Assembly (NCBI GenBank): GCA_041390025.1
Contig: JAWKQR010000018.1
Coordinates: forward strand, 1 to 64,000
Source of the DNA: JBFFMO01 sp041390025
GTDB taxonomy: Bacteria; Myxococcota_A; Bradymonadia; Bradymonadales; Bradymonadaceae
Direction of reading: 5' to 3'
DNA: 64,000 nt
Shown here piece by piece: positions 9,289-17,151 of the stretch; position 1 is the first letter of the stretch; each line of letters opens with the position of its first letter. The notes under the pieces are model-generated. The model made no database searches. It was not told the origin of the DNA and saw nothing but the letters and a program-made list of their open reading frames with translations. The translations under genes and the position numbers were made by a program.

Positions 9289-9840
9289 TTATTCGCGTGG
9301 GGAATACGCGTTGAGTTTTCGTTGCAAGGTGCGCCGATGGATGCCAAGGCGCCGAGCGGCCTCGGAGATGTTTCCGGCGCAATCGGCGAGCACACGATGA
9401 ATGTGCTCCCATTCGGCGCGCGCGAGGGAAGGCGCGGCGTAGTCTTGGGTCGCATCCCCGAGCGGCTCATCCAAGCCACGTTCAAGCGCAGCCAACAGAT
9501 CGTCGGCGTCGGCAGGTTTTTGCACGTAATTCACAGCCCCTAATTTCACGGCGTCGACGGCGGTGGCGATGGAGCCATAACCGGTCATCATCACGACCGC
9601 GACCTCGGGCCAATTTTTCGACATTTCACGGATCAACTCGAGCCCGCTCGCGCCCGGCATTTTCAGGTCGACGATCGCAAAATCAAAGGTGTCTTGGGCC
9701 AATAATTCGAGTGCACTTGTCACATCCGCGGCCGTGTCCGCGACCAATCTTCGGCGTTGCATCGCGTTTGCCAATTGGGTGCGCAAACGCTCGTTGTCGT
9801 CGACGATCAGGATGTGTGCATTTGAAAAATCGAGCTTCAT
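9289..9840 (-). CDS. RegA/PrrA/ActR-like response regulator
   Basis: 183 residues. The receiver domain (about 1-120) has the acidic pair VDDN, the phosphoacceptor in VDLKMPG, the conserved Thr in MMTGYGS and Lys in YVQKPAD. A short linker leads to a Fis-type helix-turn-helix, AGNISEAARRLGIHRRTLQRKL, the signature of RegA/ActR regulators that control respiration and redox genes. The ATG at 9840 overlaps the stop of the upstream outer-membrane gene by one base (TGATG), so it is translationally coupled as the last gene of the mbnP operon, while its presumed kinase partner converges on it from the other strand. No DNA target was identified. Confidence 0.9.
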   Translation of the reverse strand: MKLDFSNAHILIVDDNERLRTQLANAMQRRRLVADTAADVTSALELLAQDTFDFAIVDLKMPGASGLELIREMSKNWPEVAVVMMTGYGSIATAVDAVKLGAVNYVQKPADADDLLAALERGLDEPLGDATQDYAAPSLARAEWEHIHRVLADCAGNISEAARRLGIHRRTLQRKLNAYSPRE

Positions 9841-10622
9841 CAGAACATCCAGGCCCAGCTCAAATTCGTGCGCCACTCGGTACGTGCGCTGCCCGAAACA
9901 GGCGCCCATACACTGACGGACGCTCTTGTGGTGTTCGATGTCTTTAGACCGGTTCGGATTCCGGCCTCAAGCAGATTGCCCCAACTGTCTTCCCACGAGA
10001 CGATCTGGCGCGACGTCAGTTCGGTCCAGAACTCTGGCCACCAGAACCACTGAGCGCCCTGCATCGTTTCGAATTCACGGTTGTTGTGTGGGAACAGGGC
10101 TTGGCTTGCGGTGAGGCTGTCGCCGATCGCGTTCTTGTAAGCGACGCTCGCGTAGACGTTGAGTGACGACGTCAGCTGCGAAGACACCAACAGGGCGCCC
10201 ATGGCCTCAAAATGGCCGGCTCCGAGCGCGTCGTTCGGCTCTCCGGTCGGCAAGGTCGTGCCCACAACTGCGCTTGCGATGAACCCACCGTGCTGGCTCG
10301 CGTGCAAGAGCACACGCGTGCTGAGTTCGATGTCCGACAGTCCGACGGCGCCTCGCCCGTCGGTGAATCGAAGGTAGGCGATGGGGATGGATGCGGAAAC
10401 CGACCACTGTTCAAGGATCGGAACCTCGGCGCGGGTGGTCAGCACCTGCCAATGGCCTTGTTCGCGGGCCCCGAAGTCAAACGCGGCAGCGTCCACGGCG
10501 GTCTCGACGTATCCCGACGGCTCGACCCATGCCGCCCCGGCTTCCGAGACGGGGTGATGAGCGTGGGCCGTCATGGGCGACAGCACGGCCGCGGCTGCGA
10601 GCAACCGCAGGGCTGATTTCAT
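9840..10622 (-). CDS. outer-membrane beta-barrel-like protein
   Basis: 260 residues starting at ATG 10622 (MKSALRLLAAAAVL, Sec signal peptide, likely cut after TAHA). The mature part begins with a His-containing HHPVSEAGAAW and continues as alternating amphipathic beta strands typical of small transporter/porin-like barrels (for example LPTGEPNDALGAGHFEAMG and a Trp-rich QWFWWPEFWTEL). It ends in an aromatic residue (WAWMF), usual for barrel insertion. Its start overlaps the upstream lipoprotein stop by four bases (ATGA). Beside mbnP it may serve metal or small-molecule passage across the outer membrane; that role is inferred from context only. Confidence 0.65.
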   Translation of the reverse strand: MKSALRLLAAAAVLSPMTAHAHHPVSEAGAAWVEPSGYVETAVDAAAFDFGAREQGHWQVLTTRAEVPILEQWSVSASIPIAYLRFTDGRGAVGLSDIELSTRVLLHASQHGGFIASAVVGTTLPTGEPNDALGAGHFEAMGALLVSSQLTSSLNVYASVAYKNAIGDSLTASQALFPHNNREFETMQGAQWFWWPEFWTELTSRQIVSWEDSWGNLLEAGIRTGLKTSNTTRASVSVWAPVSGSARTEWRTNLSWAWMF

Positions 10623-11218
10623 TGCGTGAGGTCCCATTGGGTGGTCTCCATCACGTGGGTGAGCAAGCGCAGCGAGGGGTCGTCGGAGGTCATCATCCCT
10701 GGGTCGACCCACGTGGCGGGGTCCAGCACGATCGACGCCACGATGTGACGCTCGTCGGCCCGAAACCGCACGTCGTCCAGCGGAAGCTCCAGGTCCAGCC
10801 GGCGACTGTCCTGCCAGTGGTGCGACTCGCCGTTGATCTGAGCGATCACGTCAATGCTGTTGCCGTCCAGCTCCATCACCGGTCCAACATGCAAGACGAT
10901 GCTGCAGTAATCGCCCTCGTAGGGTCTGAAGTCCGCGAGCACGAGCTCGCCGCCTGAATAAACCTGCGCGAGCTCCATGTAGTCGCTCGATGTGGTTCCG
11001 TGGGCCGAAGCCTCGGGCACCAAGGACCAACGCGAATAATTCGGGCACGGCTTGAGGCTGACCGCGCTCAGACCCAGCGCGAAGGCCTCGACATTTCCCG
11101 AGGAGGCGGACGTGACAGAGACGCGCACACGATGGTCGGGCCAGTCCAGCCGCCACGAACACGCTGTGCTTGTGGCGGTGAGGACCAGCAAGGCCACCCA
11201 CGATAATTTGGAGGTCAT
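10619..11218 (-). CDS. small lipoprotein of the mbnP operon
   Basis: 199 residues with a lipobox (TSTAC, Cys 20). No family was recognised. Two Cys (LKPCP and DYCSIV) and several His are spaced through a beta-rich body; the phrase LGLSAVSLKPCP sits where MbnP-type proteins have their first core strand, so a distant relation is possible but not shown. It begins nine bases after the mbnP stop and overlaps the next gene by four bases, so the three form a tight operon and probably work in the same envelope process. Confidence 0.6.
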   Translation of the reverse strand: MTSKLSWVALLVLTATSTACSWRLDWPDHRVRVSVTSASSGNVEAFALGLSAVSLKPCPNYSRWSLVPEASAHGTTSSDYMELAQVYSGGELVLADFRPYEGDYCSIVLHVGPVMELDGNSIDVIAQINGESHHWQDSRRLDLELPLDDVRFRADERHIVASIVLDPATWVDPGMMTSDDPSLRLLTHVMETTQWDLTQ

Positions 11219-11227
11219 GGCGAAGCT

Positions 11228-12136
11228 CTACTTCTTGGAGAAGACGGCCTGTGCTGCGGCTGCGGTGGTGCCGAATGGCAGGCCGAGCTCGGGGAAGACC
11301 TGATTGCAAGCGGCGTGATCGGGCGTCGACATGCACACGGCCGAGTTTCCATCGACGTCAGGGGTCATGTCGAGCGCTTCGAACAGCTTGCCGATGTCGA
11401 CGTTGACGACGTCCGATTCGACGTCGAAGTCGGTGAATTCAATCACGGGGCGGTTGCCGTTGGTGCAGCTTTCGACGGTGTCGTTCGCGCCCATCATGCA
11501 GCCGGTGCTGCCAAGGTGAACGCGGAAGCCGCCGTTGTCGGCTTTGCCGTCGACGCGCAGGAACTTGTAGCCGGACTGCCAGCTCCAGAACATCGACGTC
11601 ACGTTGAGCGGCGACTCGGCCGTTGCTGCGTCGCCGTGGTTGTTGTCAAACGGTACGCCGAGCACAAATCGAACGCCGGTGTATACGCCGTGTTCGACCA
11701 TGCCTTTGACGGCCGTGTTGACGTCGGCGTTGCCGTTGGCGCATGACCCGGTGCCGTCTTCGAAGTCGACCAACGCGACGGACCCGTTTTGCCACTTGGC
11801 ATCGTTGTCGAGCATCACCGGCACGGCTGTGCCGTTGGCGGTCAGGAGCTCGACCTCTGAGACGTACATCTTGAACTCGGAGAACTCCGAGGGCGTCTGC
11901 GCCGTGCCCAGATTGTAGGATTGGCCACACGAAAAGGCCTCGCCGTTGACCAGACCCGCAAAGTTGAGCGTCACAGCGTGGCTGTGGTCGCCGTTGTTTG
12001 TGGTGTGGTTGTTGGTGTCGTTGTTGGTCGTGTTATTGGTCGTGTTATTGGTTGCGTTGTTGGTGGCCTCGTCGTCATCGCCACACGCGGCAACGGTCAA
12101 ACCAAGAGCAAGGATAAGCGCAAATTTTGAGTGCAT
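11228..12136 (-). CDS. mbnP: MbnP-family (four-Cys, metallo-mystery pair) lipoprotein
   Basis: 302 residues, GGAGGA ribosome site before ATG 12136. The lipobox VAAC is followed by a low-complexity Asn/Thr linker (TNNATNNTTNN type, 12000-12065). The body fits the MbnP/TIGR04052 family: SEFKMYVSEVELL, VALVDFEDGTGSC, a GVRFVLGVPFDNNH strand with the adjacent SPLNVTSMFWSWQSGYKF motif, and Cys pairs near CMM, SCTNGN and CMS...ACNQVF. Family members bind copper and usually sit next to the di-heme cytochrome MbnH. No cytochrome (no CxxCH protein) is encoded here; instead a lipoprotein, a barrel-like protein and a RegA-like regulator follow. Confidence 0.85.
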   Translation of the reverse strand: MHSKFALILALGLTVAACGDDDEATNNATNNTTNNTTNNDTNNHTTNNGDHSHAVTLNFAGLVNGEAFSCGQSYNLGTAQTPSEFSEFKMYVSEVELLTANGTAVPVMLDNDAKWQNGSVALVDFEDGTGSCANGNADVNTAVKGMVEHGVYTGVRFVLGVPFDNNHGDAATAESPLNVTSMFWSWQSGYKFLRVDGKADNGGFRVHLGSTGCMMGANDTVESCTNGNRPVIEFTDFDVESDVVNVDIGKLFEALDMTPDVDGNSAVCMSTPDHAACNQVFPELGLPFGTTAAAAQAVFSKK

Positions 12137-12225
12137 GGGTTCCTCCAAACTGAACGGGGCAACCCTGCCAGAATCTTCGTCCAAACTCCATGCGGCAAGA
12201 TGTCGCAAGTTTCAGAATCATTCAG

Positions 12226-12254
12226 TTGTGTCCCGGGCGCGGATCTTCGATAAA
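12226..12254 (+). promoter_or_regulatory. candidate sigma70-type promoter for RCC1 lipoprotein gene
   Basis: TTGTGT (12226-12231), 17-base spacer, GATAAA (12249-12254), 20 bases before the GGGAG ribosome site. Only partial matches to consensus. Confidence 0.3.
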
Positions 12255-12277
12255 GACGTGCGAGACTGGGAGACATG

Positions 12278-14281
12278 ATGAAAAAGCTATCGTTTGTGTT
12301 GGTGTTGTTATCGTTTTCGTGGGCGTGTGGGGACAGCGGCTCGTCGAAGAAGTCCGGTGTGACGCCGACCCCTACTGGTTGCGACCCCGCGTGTGAGTCG
12401 GGGTTTTCGTGTGTCAACGACGTCTGTGTTGAACAGACGACGGGCGGCTGCGCGGACAACGAAGAGTTCAACGAGAGGCTTGGCGTTTGCCTCGTCCCGT
12501 CGTGCGACAATGGTGTCAAAGACAGCGCCGAGGACGATGCCGATTGCGGCGGTCCCTGTGCAGCGTGTGCCGTGCTGCCCACCTGCGACGACGGCGTGCA
12601 AAACGGCGCCGAGCTTGGCGTGGACTGCGGCGGCACGTGTGCGGCCTGCGAAGTTCCCGAAACCTGTGGCGATGGCACCGTCGATGCGGACGAAGCATGT
12701 GATCACGGCGGCACGGTCCAGCTTGCGTGCGCGTACGGCGAAGAGTCGTGCCAGGTGTGCAGTGCGCAGTGCCAATTGGTTGCGGGCACCGTCGTTGGGT
12801 TCTGCGGCGACGGTCAGACCCAACAAAACGGAGGCGAAGACTGCGATCACAACGGGAGTCCTCAGACGACCTGTGCGTATGGCCAAGAGAGCTGCCAGGT
12901 CTGCAATGCGAGCTGCAAACTGGTCGCAGGTCAGAGCGGAGGCCGATGTGGCGACAACGTCAAGCAGGCCCAAGAGGCGTGTGATACGGGCACGCCCCAG
13001 ACCGCGTGTGCCTACGGGCAGATGAGCTGCCAAGTCTGCAACGCGAGCTGTCAATTGGTGGCCGGGACCACGACGTTTTGCGGCGATGGCGTACGCCAAG
13101 CCAATGAGCAGTGCGACGGCGCGAATTTGAACAACGCCACGTGTGCGTCCCTGAATCTGGGAACGGGAACACTGAGCTGTTCTTCAACATGCACCTACAA
13201 CACGAACAACTGCAACGTGGCGCCCACGGCAAACGTGGTGGAACTGAGCACGGGATACGCGCACACGTGTGCACGTATGCAAAACGGCACAGTGTGGTGT
13301 TGGGGACGCAACGACGACGGTCGATTGGGCAACAACTCGTACGTGGACAGCGCGGTTCCTGTGCAAGTTCAAGGCATTACAACCGCTGTCCAGATCAGCG
13401 CGTCGGGCTACCACACGTGTGCGCGACTTTCGAGTGGGGATGTGTCGTGCTGGGGCAGCAACATCAATGGGCAATTTGGCGATGGCTCGAACTTCGACAG
13501 TCCGGTGCCTGTGCTGATGTTGATCACTGGCGCCGCGAACATGGACGCGGGAACGTCGTTCAGCTGTGCGACCCTCAGTGGTGGAAGCCTGTATTGCAGC
13601 GGCAAAAACAACAACGGTCAGCTTGGGGATGGCACATTGGCGGGCAGTTCGACTCCGGTGGCCTCAACGGCGTTCCCTGCGACGCAGATCTCGTTGGGTG
13701 TGGAACACGGTTGCACACGCCTGTCTAACGCGACGGTCCAATGCTGGGGCCGCAACACGAACGGCGAGCTCGGAAACTACAACGCGTTCGGCAGTCAGGC
13801 GACGGCGGTTCAGGTGCTGAATTCAAACGGCACCAGCCTTGGTTCGATCGATTTCGTTGGCGCGGGTGCAAACTTCACCTGTGCCCGGCAAGGGACGAGC
13901 ATTCTTTGTTGGGGCGACAACCTTTACGGCCAGTTGGGCATCGGCAGCGCCAACAGCGGCTCATCGACCCCTCAGTTGGTGGGCAGCTCTTACACATTCC
14001 TGTCGGTAGGCGAGCGACACGCCTGTGCTGTGACCTCGGCTGGCGGGGTGATGTGTTGGGGTTCGGGGGCAAATGGACGGCTTGGCAACGGGCTTTTCAC
14101 AGACCAGCTTAGCCCCGGCTCGGTCAGTTTGACCAACGTTGTCGAGGTCCAAGCGGGCGGCTTGCACACGTGTGCACGCAAAGCCGATGGCACGGTCTGG
14201 TGTTGGGGCTCGAACAGCGACGGCCAGCTTGGCGACGGGACGACTATTCAGCGGACGACGCCGGTTCAGGTTCTGTTCTGA
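12278..14281 (+). CDS. RCC1-repeat Cys-rich lipoprotein
   Basis: About 667 residues; GGGAG at 12268-12272 fits the second of two tandem ATGs (12275, 12278). The lipobox is SWAC. Residues ~25-310 form Cys-rich repeats in pairs such as ETCGDGTVDADEACDHGG, the DUF4215-like or Myxococcus Cys-rich type, and three copies of CAYGxxSCQVCxAxCxLVAG. Residues ~315-668 hold seven RCC1-type blades, each with CAR-x-GTVWCWG followed by GQLGDGT, and two Cys per blade that could form a disulfide. A secreted seven-bladed propeller is expected, probably for binding at the cell surface. Its partner is unknown. Confidence 0.85.
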   Translation: MKKLSFVLVLLSFSWACGDSGSSKKSGVTPTPTGCDPACESGFSCVNDVCVEQTTGGCADNEEFNERLGVCLVPSCDNGVKDSAEDDADCGGPCAACAVLPTCDDGVQNGAELGVDCGGTCAACEVPETCGDGTVDADEACDHGGTVQLACAYGEESCQVCSAQCQLVAGTVVGFCGDGQTQQNGGEDCDHNGSPQTTCAYGQESCQVCNASCKLVAGQSGGRCGDNVKQAQEACDTGTPQTACAYGQMSCQVCNASCQLVAGTTTFCGDGVRQANEQCDGANLNNATCASLNLGTGTLSCSSTCTYNTNNCNVAPTANVVELSTGYAHTCARMQNGTVWCWGRNDDGRLGNNSYVDSAVPVQVQGITTAVQISASGYHTCARLSSGDVSCWGSNINGQFGDGSNFDSPVPVLMLITGAANMDAGTSFSCATLSGGSLYCSGKNNNGQLGDGTLAGSSTPVASTAFPATQISLGVEHGCTRLSNATVQCWGRNTNGELGNYNAFGSQATAVQVLNSNGTSLGSIDFVGAGANFTCARQGTSILCWGDNLYGQLGIGSANSGSSTPQLVGSSYTFLSVGERHACAVTSAGGVMCWGSGANGRLGNGLFTDQLSPGSVSLTNVVEVQAGGLHTCARKADGTVWCWGSNSDGQLGDGTTIQRTTPVQVLF

Positions 14282-14366
14282 CGGAGTCCTGCACGCAACC
14301 AAGTTCGACTTGCCCGCATCCCATCGCCGCGATAAACCGAGCGACTATTTTTGCGATGTAGAGGCC

Positions 14367-15308
14367 ATGGCCGGAATTGGAATCATTACGAACCCCCACA
14401 GTCGCCGCAACCGCCGGTTTCCCGAGCAGATGCGACGGCTTGCCTACGTCTTGGGCGACAACGACAGCTACGAACTGACGAACAAGATCGACGACGTCCG
14501 CACGGTCGCACAGCGCTTCAAAGACTCCGAGATCGACATTCTGGCGCTCAACGGCGGCGACGGCACCAACCATGTGACGTTGTCGACCTTCATTGAGGTC
14601 TACGGCGAAACACCCCTGCCGCGCATTACGTTCCTGCGTGGCGGCACGATGAACACGATCTCGGACGCAATAGGCATCAAGGGCACACCGTCGCGTTTGT
14701 TGGCGAACTTGGTCGAAAAATATTACACGCGCGAACCGTTCGAGACGACGCAGCGTGACATGCTGAAGATCACCGACGAGAGCGGCACCCGTTACGGCTT
14801 CATTTTTGGCAACGGCATCGTGTCGAACTTTTTGGAGTTGTACTACGGAACGGGCCACCCCTCCCCCACGACGGCTGCGGTATTGCTGGCTCAGACGGTC
14901 GCGAGCATCCCCGTGGGTGGGCAATTGGCGCGAAGCATCGTCAAGCCGTTTCGGGCGTCGTTGACGTTTGAAAACGAAGTCTGGGAAGAGCGCGATTACA
15001 CCACCGTGATCGCCTCGACGATCGATCAGATCGGGCTTGGCTTTCGACCCTTTATTCGCTGCGAAGAAAAACCCCACGCCTTTCATCTTTTGGCATTCAC
15101 GGGCGGCCCGCTGCAGGTCGCGTCGCTGCTGCCCAAGATTCGTCTGGGGCTTCCACTGCCCGAAGACCGCGTTCGCTCGCGCGTTTCTGGGCATACGGTG
15201 TTCAGTGCAACGGAGCCCATCGTCTATACGATCGACGGCGACATGCACACGTCCCACGAGGGCGTCGTGCTTGAGACCGGCCCTCGCGTGGAAATTATCC
15301 TTCGATGA
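14367..15308 (+). CDS. diacylglycerol kinase / sphingosine kinase-fold lipid kinase
   Basis: 313 residues. The N-terminal catalytic domain shows ITNPHSRRNRR and the nucleotide loop LNGGDGTNH (about residue 70), followed by RGGTMNTISDAIG, matching DAGK_cat proteins that phosphorylate lipid head groups. The C-terminal half has the beta-sandwich fold typical of YegS/DgkB-like enzymes, with the late TIDGD motif. ATG 14367 is preceded by GAGG. The stop overlaps the oleC start by four bases (ATGA), so both are co-translated and a shared lipid pathway is likely. The lipid substrate cannot be read from sequence. Confidence 0.85.
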   Translation: MAGIGIITNPHSRRNRRFPEQMRRLAYVLGDNDSYELTNKIDDVRTVAQRFKDSEIDILALNGGDGTNHVTLSTFIEVYGETPLPRITFLRGGTMNTISDAIGIKGTPSRLLANLVEKYYTREPFETTQRDMLKITDESGTRYGFIFGNGIVSNFLELYYGTGHPSPTTAAVLLAQTVASIPVGGQLARSIVKPFRASLTFENEVWEERDYTTVIASTIDQIGLGFRPFIRCEEKPHAFHLLAFTGGPLQVASLLPKIRLGLPLPEDRVRSRVSGHTVFSATEPIVYTIDGDMHTSHEGVVLETGPRVEIILR

Positions 15309-17050
15309 CCGAACCCGCCCATCAACTGACGGTCAGCTACGCTCCGGACTGGAAAGGTGAGTCCCCTTGGTCGGCCGAGCCCACCGCGAAGTTTAACATC
15401 GCGAATTACCTGCCTGCGCGTGCGGCCGAGCGCCCCGGCGCCAAAGCGATCGTGATGCCCGAGGGTTACAATGCCCTTGGCAAACGTGCCTACAGCCACC
15501 TGACGTTCGCCCAGCTGAACGCGCTGTGTGACGCCTACGCCCACGGTCTGGTCGCACAAGGATTCAAGCGCGGCGATAAGACGTTGTTGATGGTCAGCCA
15601 GGGTTTGGAGCTCATCGCGCTGACGTTCGCTCTGTTCAAGATCGGCGCGGTGCCGGTGCTGATCGACCCGGGCATGGGACGCGAGGGGTTTTTGCGCTGC
15701 ATCGCCGACAACGCGCCTGTGGCGATGCTCGGGATTCCCAAAGCCTTTGTGGCCAAACTGCTTTTCCCAAAGGCGTTTCGATCGATTCAGCGTGCTGTTT
15801 CGACCAAAAAAGTCTTCATTTCGGGGGCCCCCGGGTTGGACCAGATTGCACGGTTTGATCTGGGCGAATTTCCGATCGCGGACACCGACCGTGATGAATT
15901 GGCGGCGATCTTGTTTACGTCGGGCTCGACGGGTCCGGCCAAGGGCGTGCAGTACACCCACGGAATTTTCGACGCGCAGACGCGGGCGATTCAAGAGATG
16001 TACAGCATTCAGCCCGGTGAAGTGGCCGTACCAGGCTTCCCGCTGTTTGCGTTGTTTTCGACCGCGATGGGCATGACGTGCGTTGTGCCCGACATGGATC
16101 CGAGCCAGCCCGCCGCCGTCAATCCGGCGAACATCGTCGAGGCTGTCTTGGACCACGACGCCACCATGGCCTTTGGGTCTCCGGCGATCTGGAATTCGGT
16201 CGCGAATTATTGCGAAAAAAACGCGGTGCGTTTTCCCTCGATGACACGACTGCTGACATTTGGTGCGCCGATCAGCCCGTTGATGATGGAGCGCTACCGC
16301 GCGATTTTGCCCAATGGCGCGATTCATACGCCGTACGGCGCGACGGAGGGACTGCCGGTCTCGTCGATTTCGAGTGTCGAGGTGCTTGGATCGACGCAAG
16401 AGATGAGCAAATCGGGCAAAGGGATGTGCATCGGAAAACCGGTAGATTCGGTGACGGTTCGTATCATCGAGATCACCGATGAGCCGCTTGAAAATTGGTC
16501 CGACGTGGTCGCGTGCGAAGCCGGCAAGATCGGCGAAATTTGTGTCACCGGACCACAGATTACACGCCGCTATGACAATCGGGATGACGCGACAAAAGCG
16601 TCCAAAATTTTGGACGACAGTGTCGAGACCGGATTTTGGCACCGCATGGGCGATGTCGGGTATTTCGACGACGAGGGCCGGCTTTGGTTTTGTGGTCGAA
16701 AATCACACCGCGTCGAGACCGAAAATGGCACACTGCATTCGGTGCCGGTCGAGGCGATTTTTGAGAACCACGACGACGTTTACCGTGCGGCCATGGTGTG
16801 GTTGGGCGAACGCGGCAAACAGACACCGGTGGTCGTGATCGAACCGATGCCAGGAAAAATGCCTACCGGAAATCGTGTCGCAGAATTCGAAAAAGAATTG
16901 TTGGAATTGGCGAAAAGTTCGACCACGGCAAATGCCGTCGAACACATCTTATTCCACCTCGCCTTCCCTGTGGACAAGCGCCATAACGCGAAAATCCATC
17001 GCGAGGAATTGGCTGTTTTCGCGGCGAATTCGATGAAAAAATTATCGTAA
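15305..17050 (+). CDS. oleC: OleC-type beta-lactone synthetase (AMP-dependent synthetase family)
   Basis: 581 residues. Adenylate-forming motifs are present: LFTSGSTGPAKGV (about residue 205), YGATEGLPVSS (about 345), MGDVGYFDDEGRLWFCGR and a C-terminal PVDKRHNAKIHREEL. The last motif and the overall length fit OleC, which turns beta-hydroxy acids into beta-lactones in long-chain olefin synthesis. Known ole operons also carry oleA, oleB and oleD; none is next to this gene. It is coupled to the upstream lipid kinase. A related fatty acyl-AMP ligase role is the main alternative. The gene is uninterrupted, unlike several neighbours. Confidence 0.85.
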   Translation: MTEPAHQLTVSYAPDWKGESPWSAEPTAKFNIANYLPARAAERPGAKAIVMPEGYNALGKRAYSHLTFAQLNALCDAYAHGLVAQGFKRGDKTLLMVSQGLELIALTFALFKIGAVPVLIDPGMGREGFLRCIADNAPVAMLGIPKAFVAKLLFPKAFRSIQRAVSTKKVFISGAPGLDQIARFDLGEFPIADTDRDELAAILFTSGSTGPAKGVQYTHGIFDAQTRAIQEMYSIQPGEVAVPGFPLFALFSTAMGMTCVVPDMDPSQPAAVNPANIVEAVLDHDATMAFGSPAIWNSVANYCEKNAVRFPSMTRLLTFGAPISPLMMERYRAILPNGAIHTPYGATEGLPVSSISSVEVLGSTQEMSKSGKGMCIGKPVDSVTVRIIEITDEPLENWSDVVACEAGKIGEICVTGPQITRRYDNRDDATKASKILDDSVETGFWHRMGDVGYFDDEGRLWFCGRKSHRVETENGTLHSVPVEAIFENHDDVYRAAMVWLGERGKQTPVVVIEPMPGKMPTGNRVAEFEKELLELAKSSTTANAVEHILFHLAFPVDKRHNAKIHREELAVFAANSMKKLS

Positions 17051-17151
17051 TTAGGCCGAATTTCGTCTGACCCTCTCGTGGATGTATGTTGTCGGTTTGC
17101 TTTGACAAGCCAGCCTCTTGGGCCTGACCATACTGGTTGCGAGGGGATATC

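Noticed and set aside
12000..12065. Trinucleotide-like repeat in the mbnP gene
   Set aside because: It encodes the Asn/Thr linker in frame after the lipobox, common in this group, so it is part of the protein.
15224..16642. 472-codon minus-strand frame opposite oleC
   Set aside because: Antisense to an intact adenylate-forming enzyme; His/Arg-rich with no motif.
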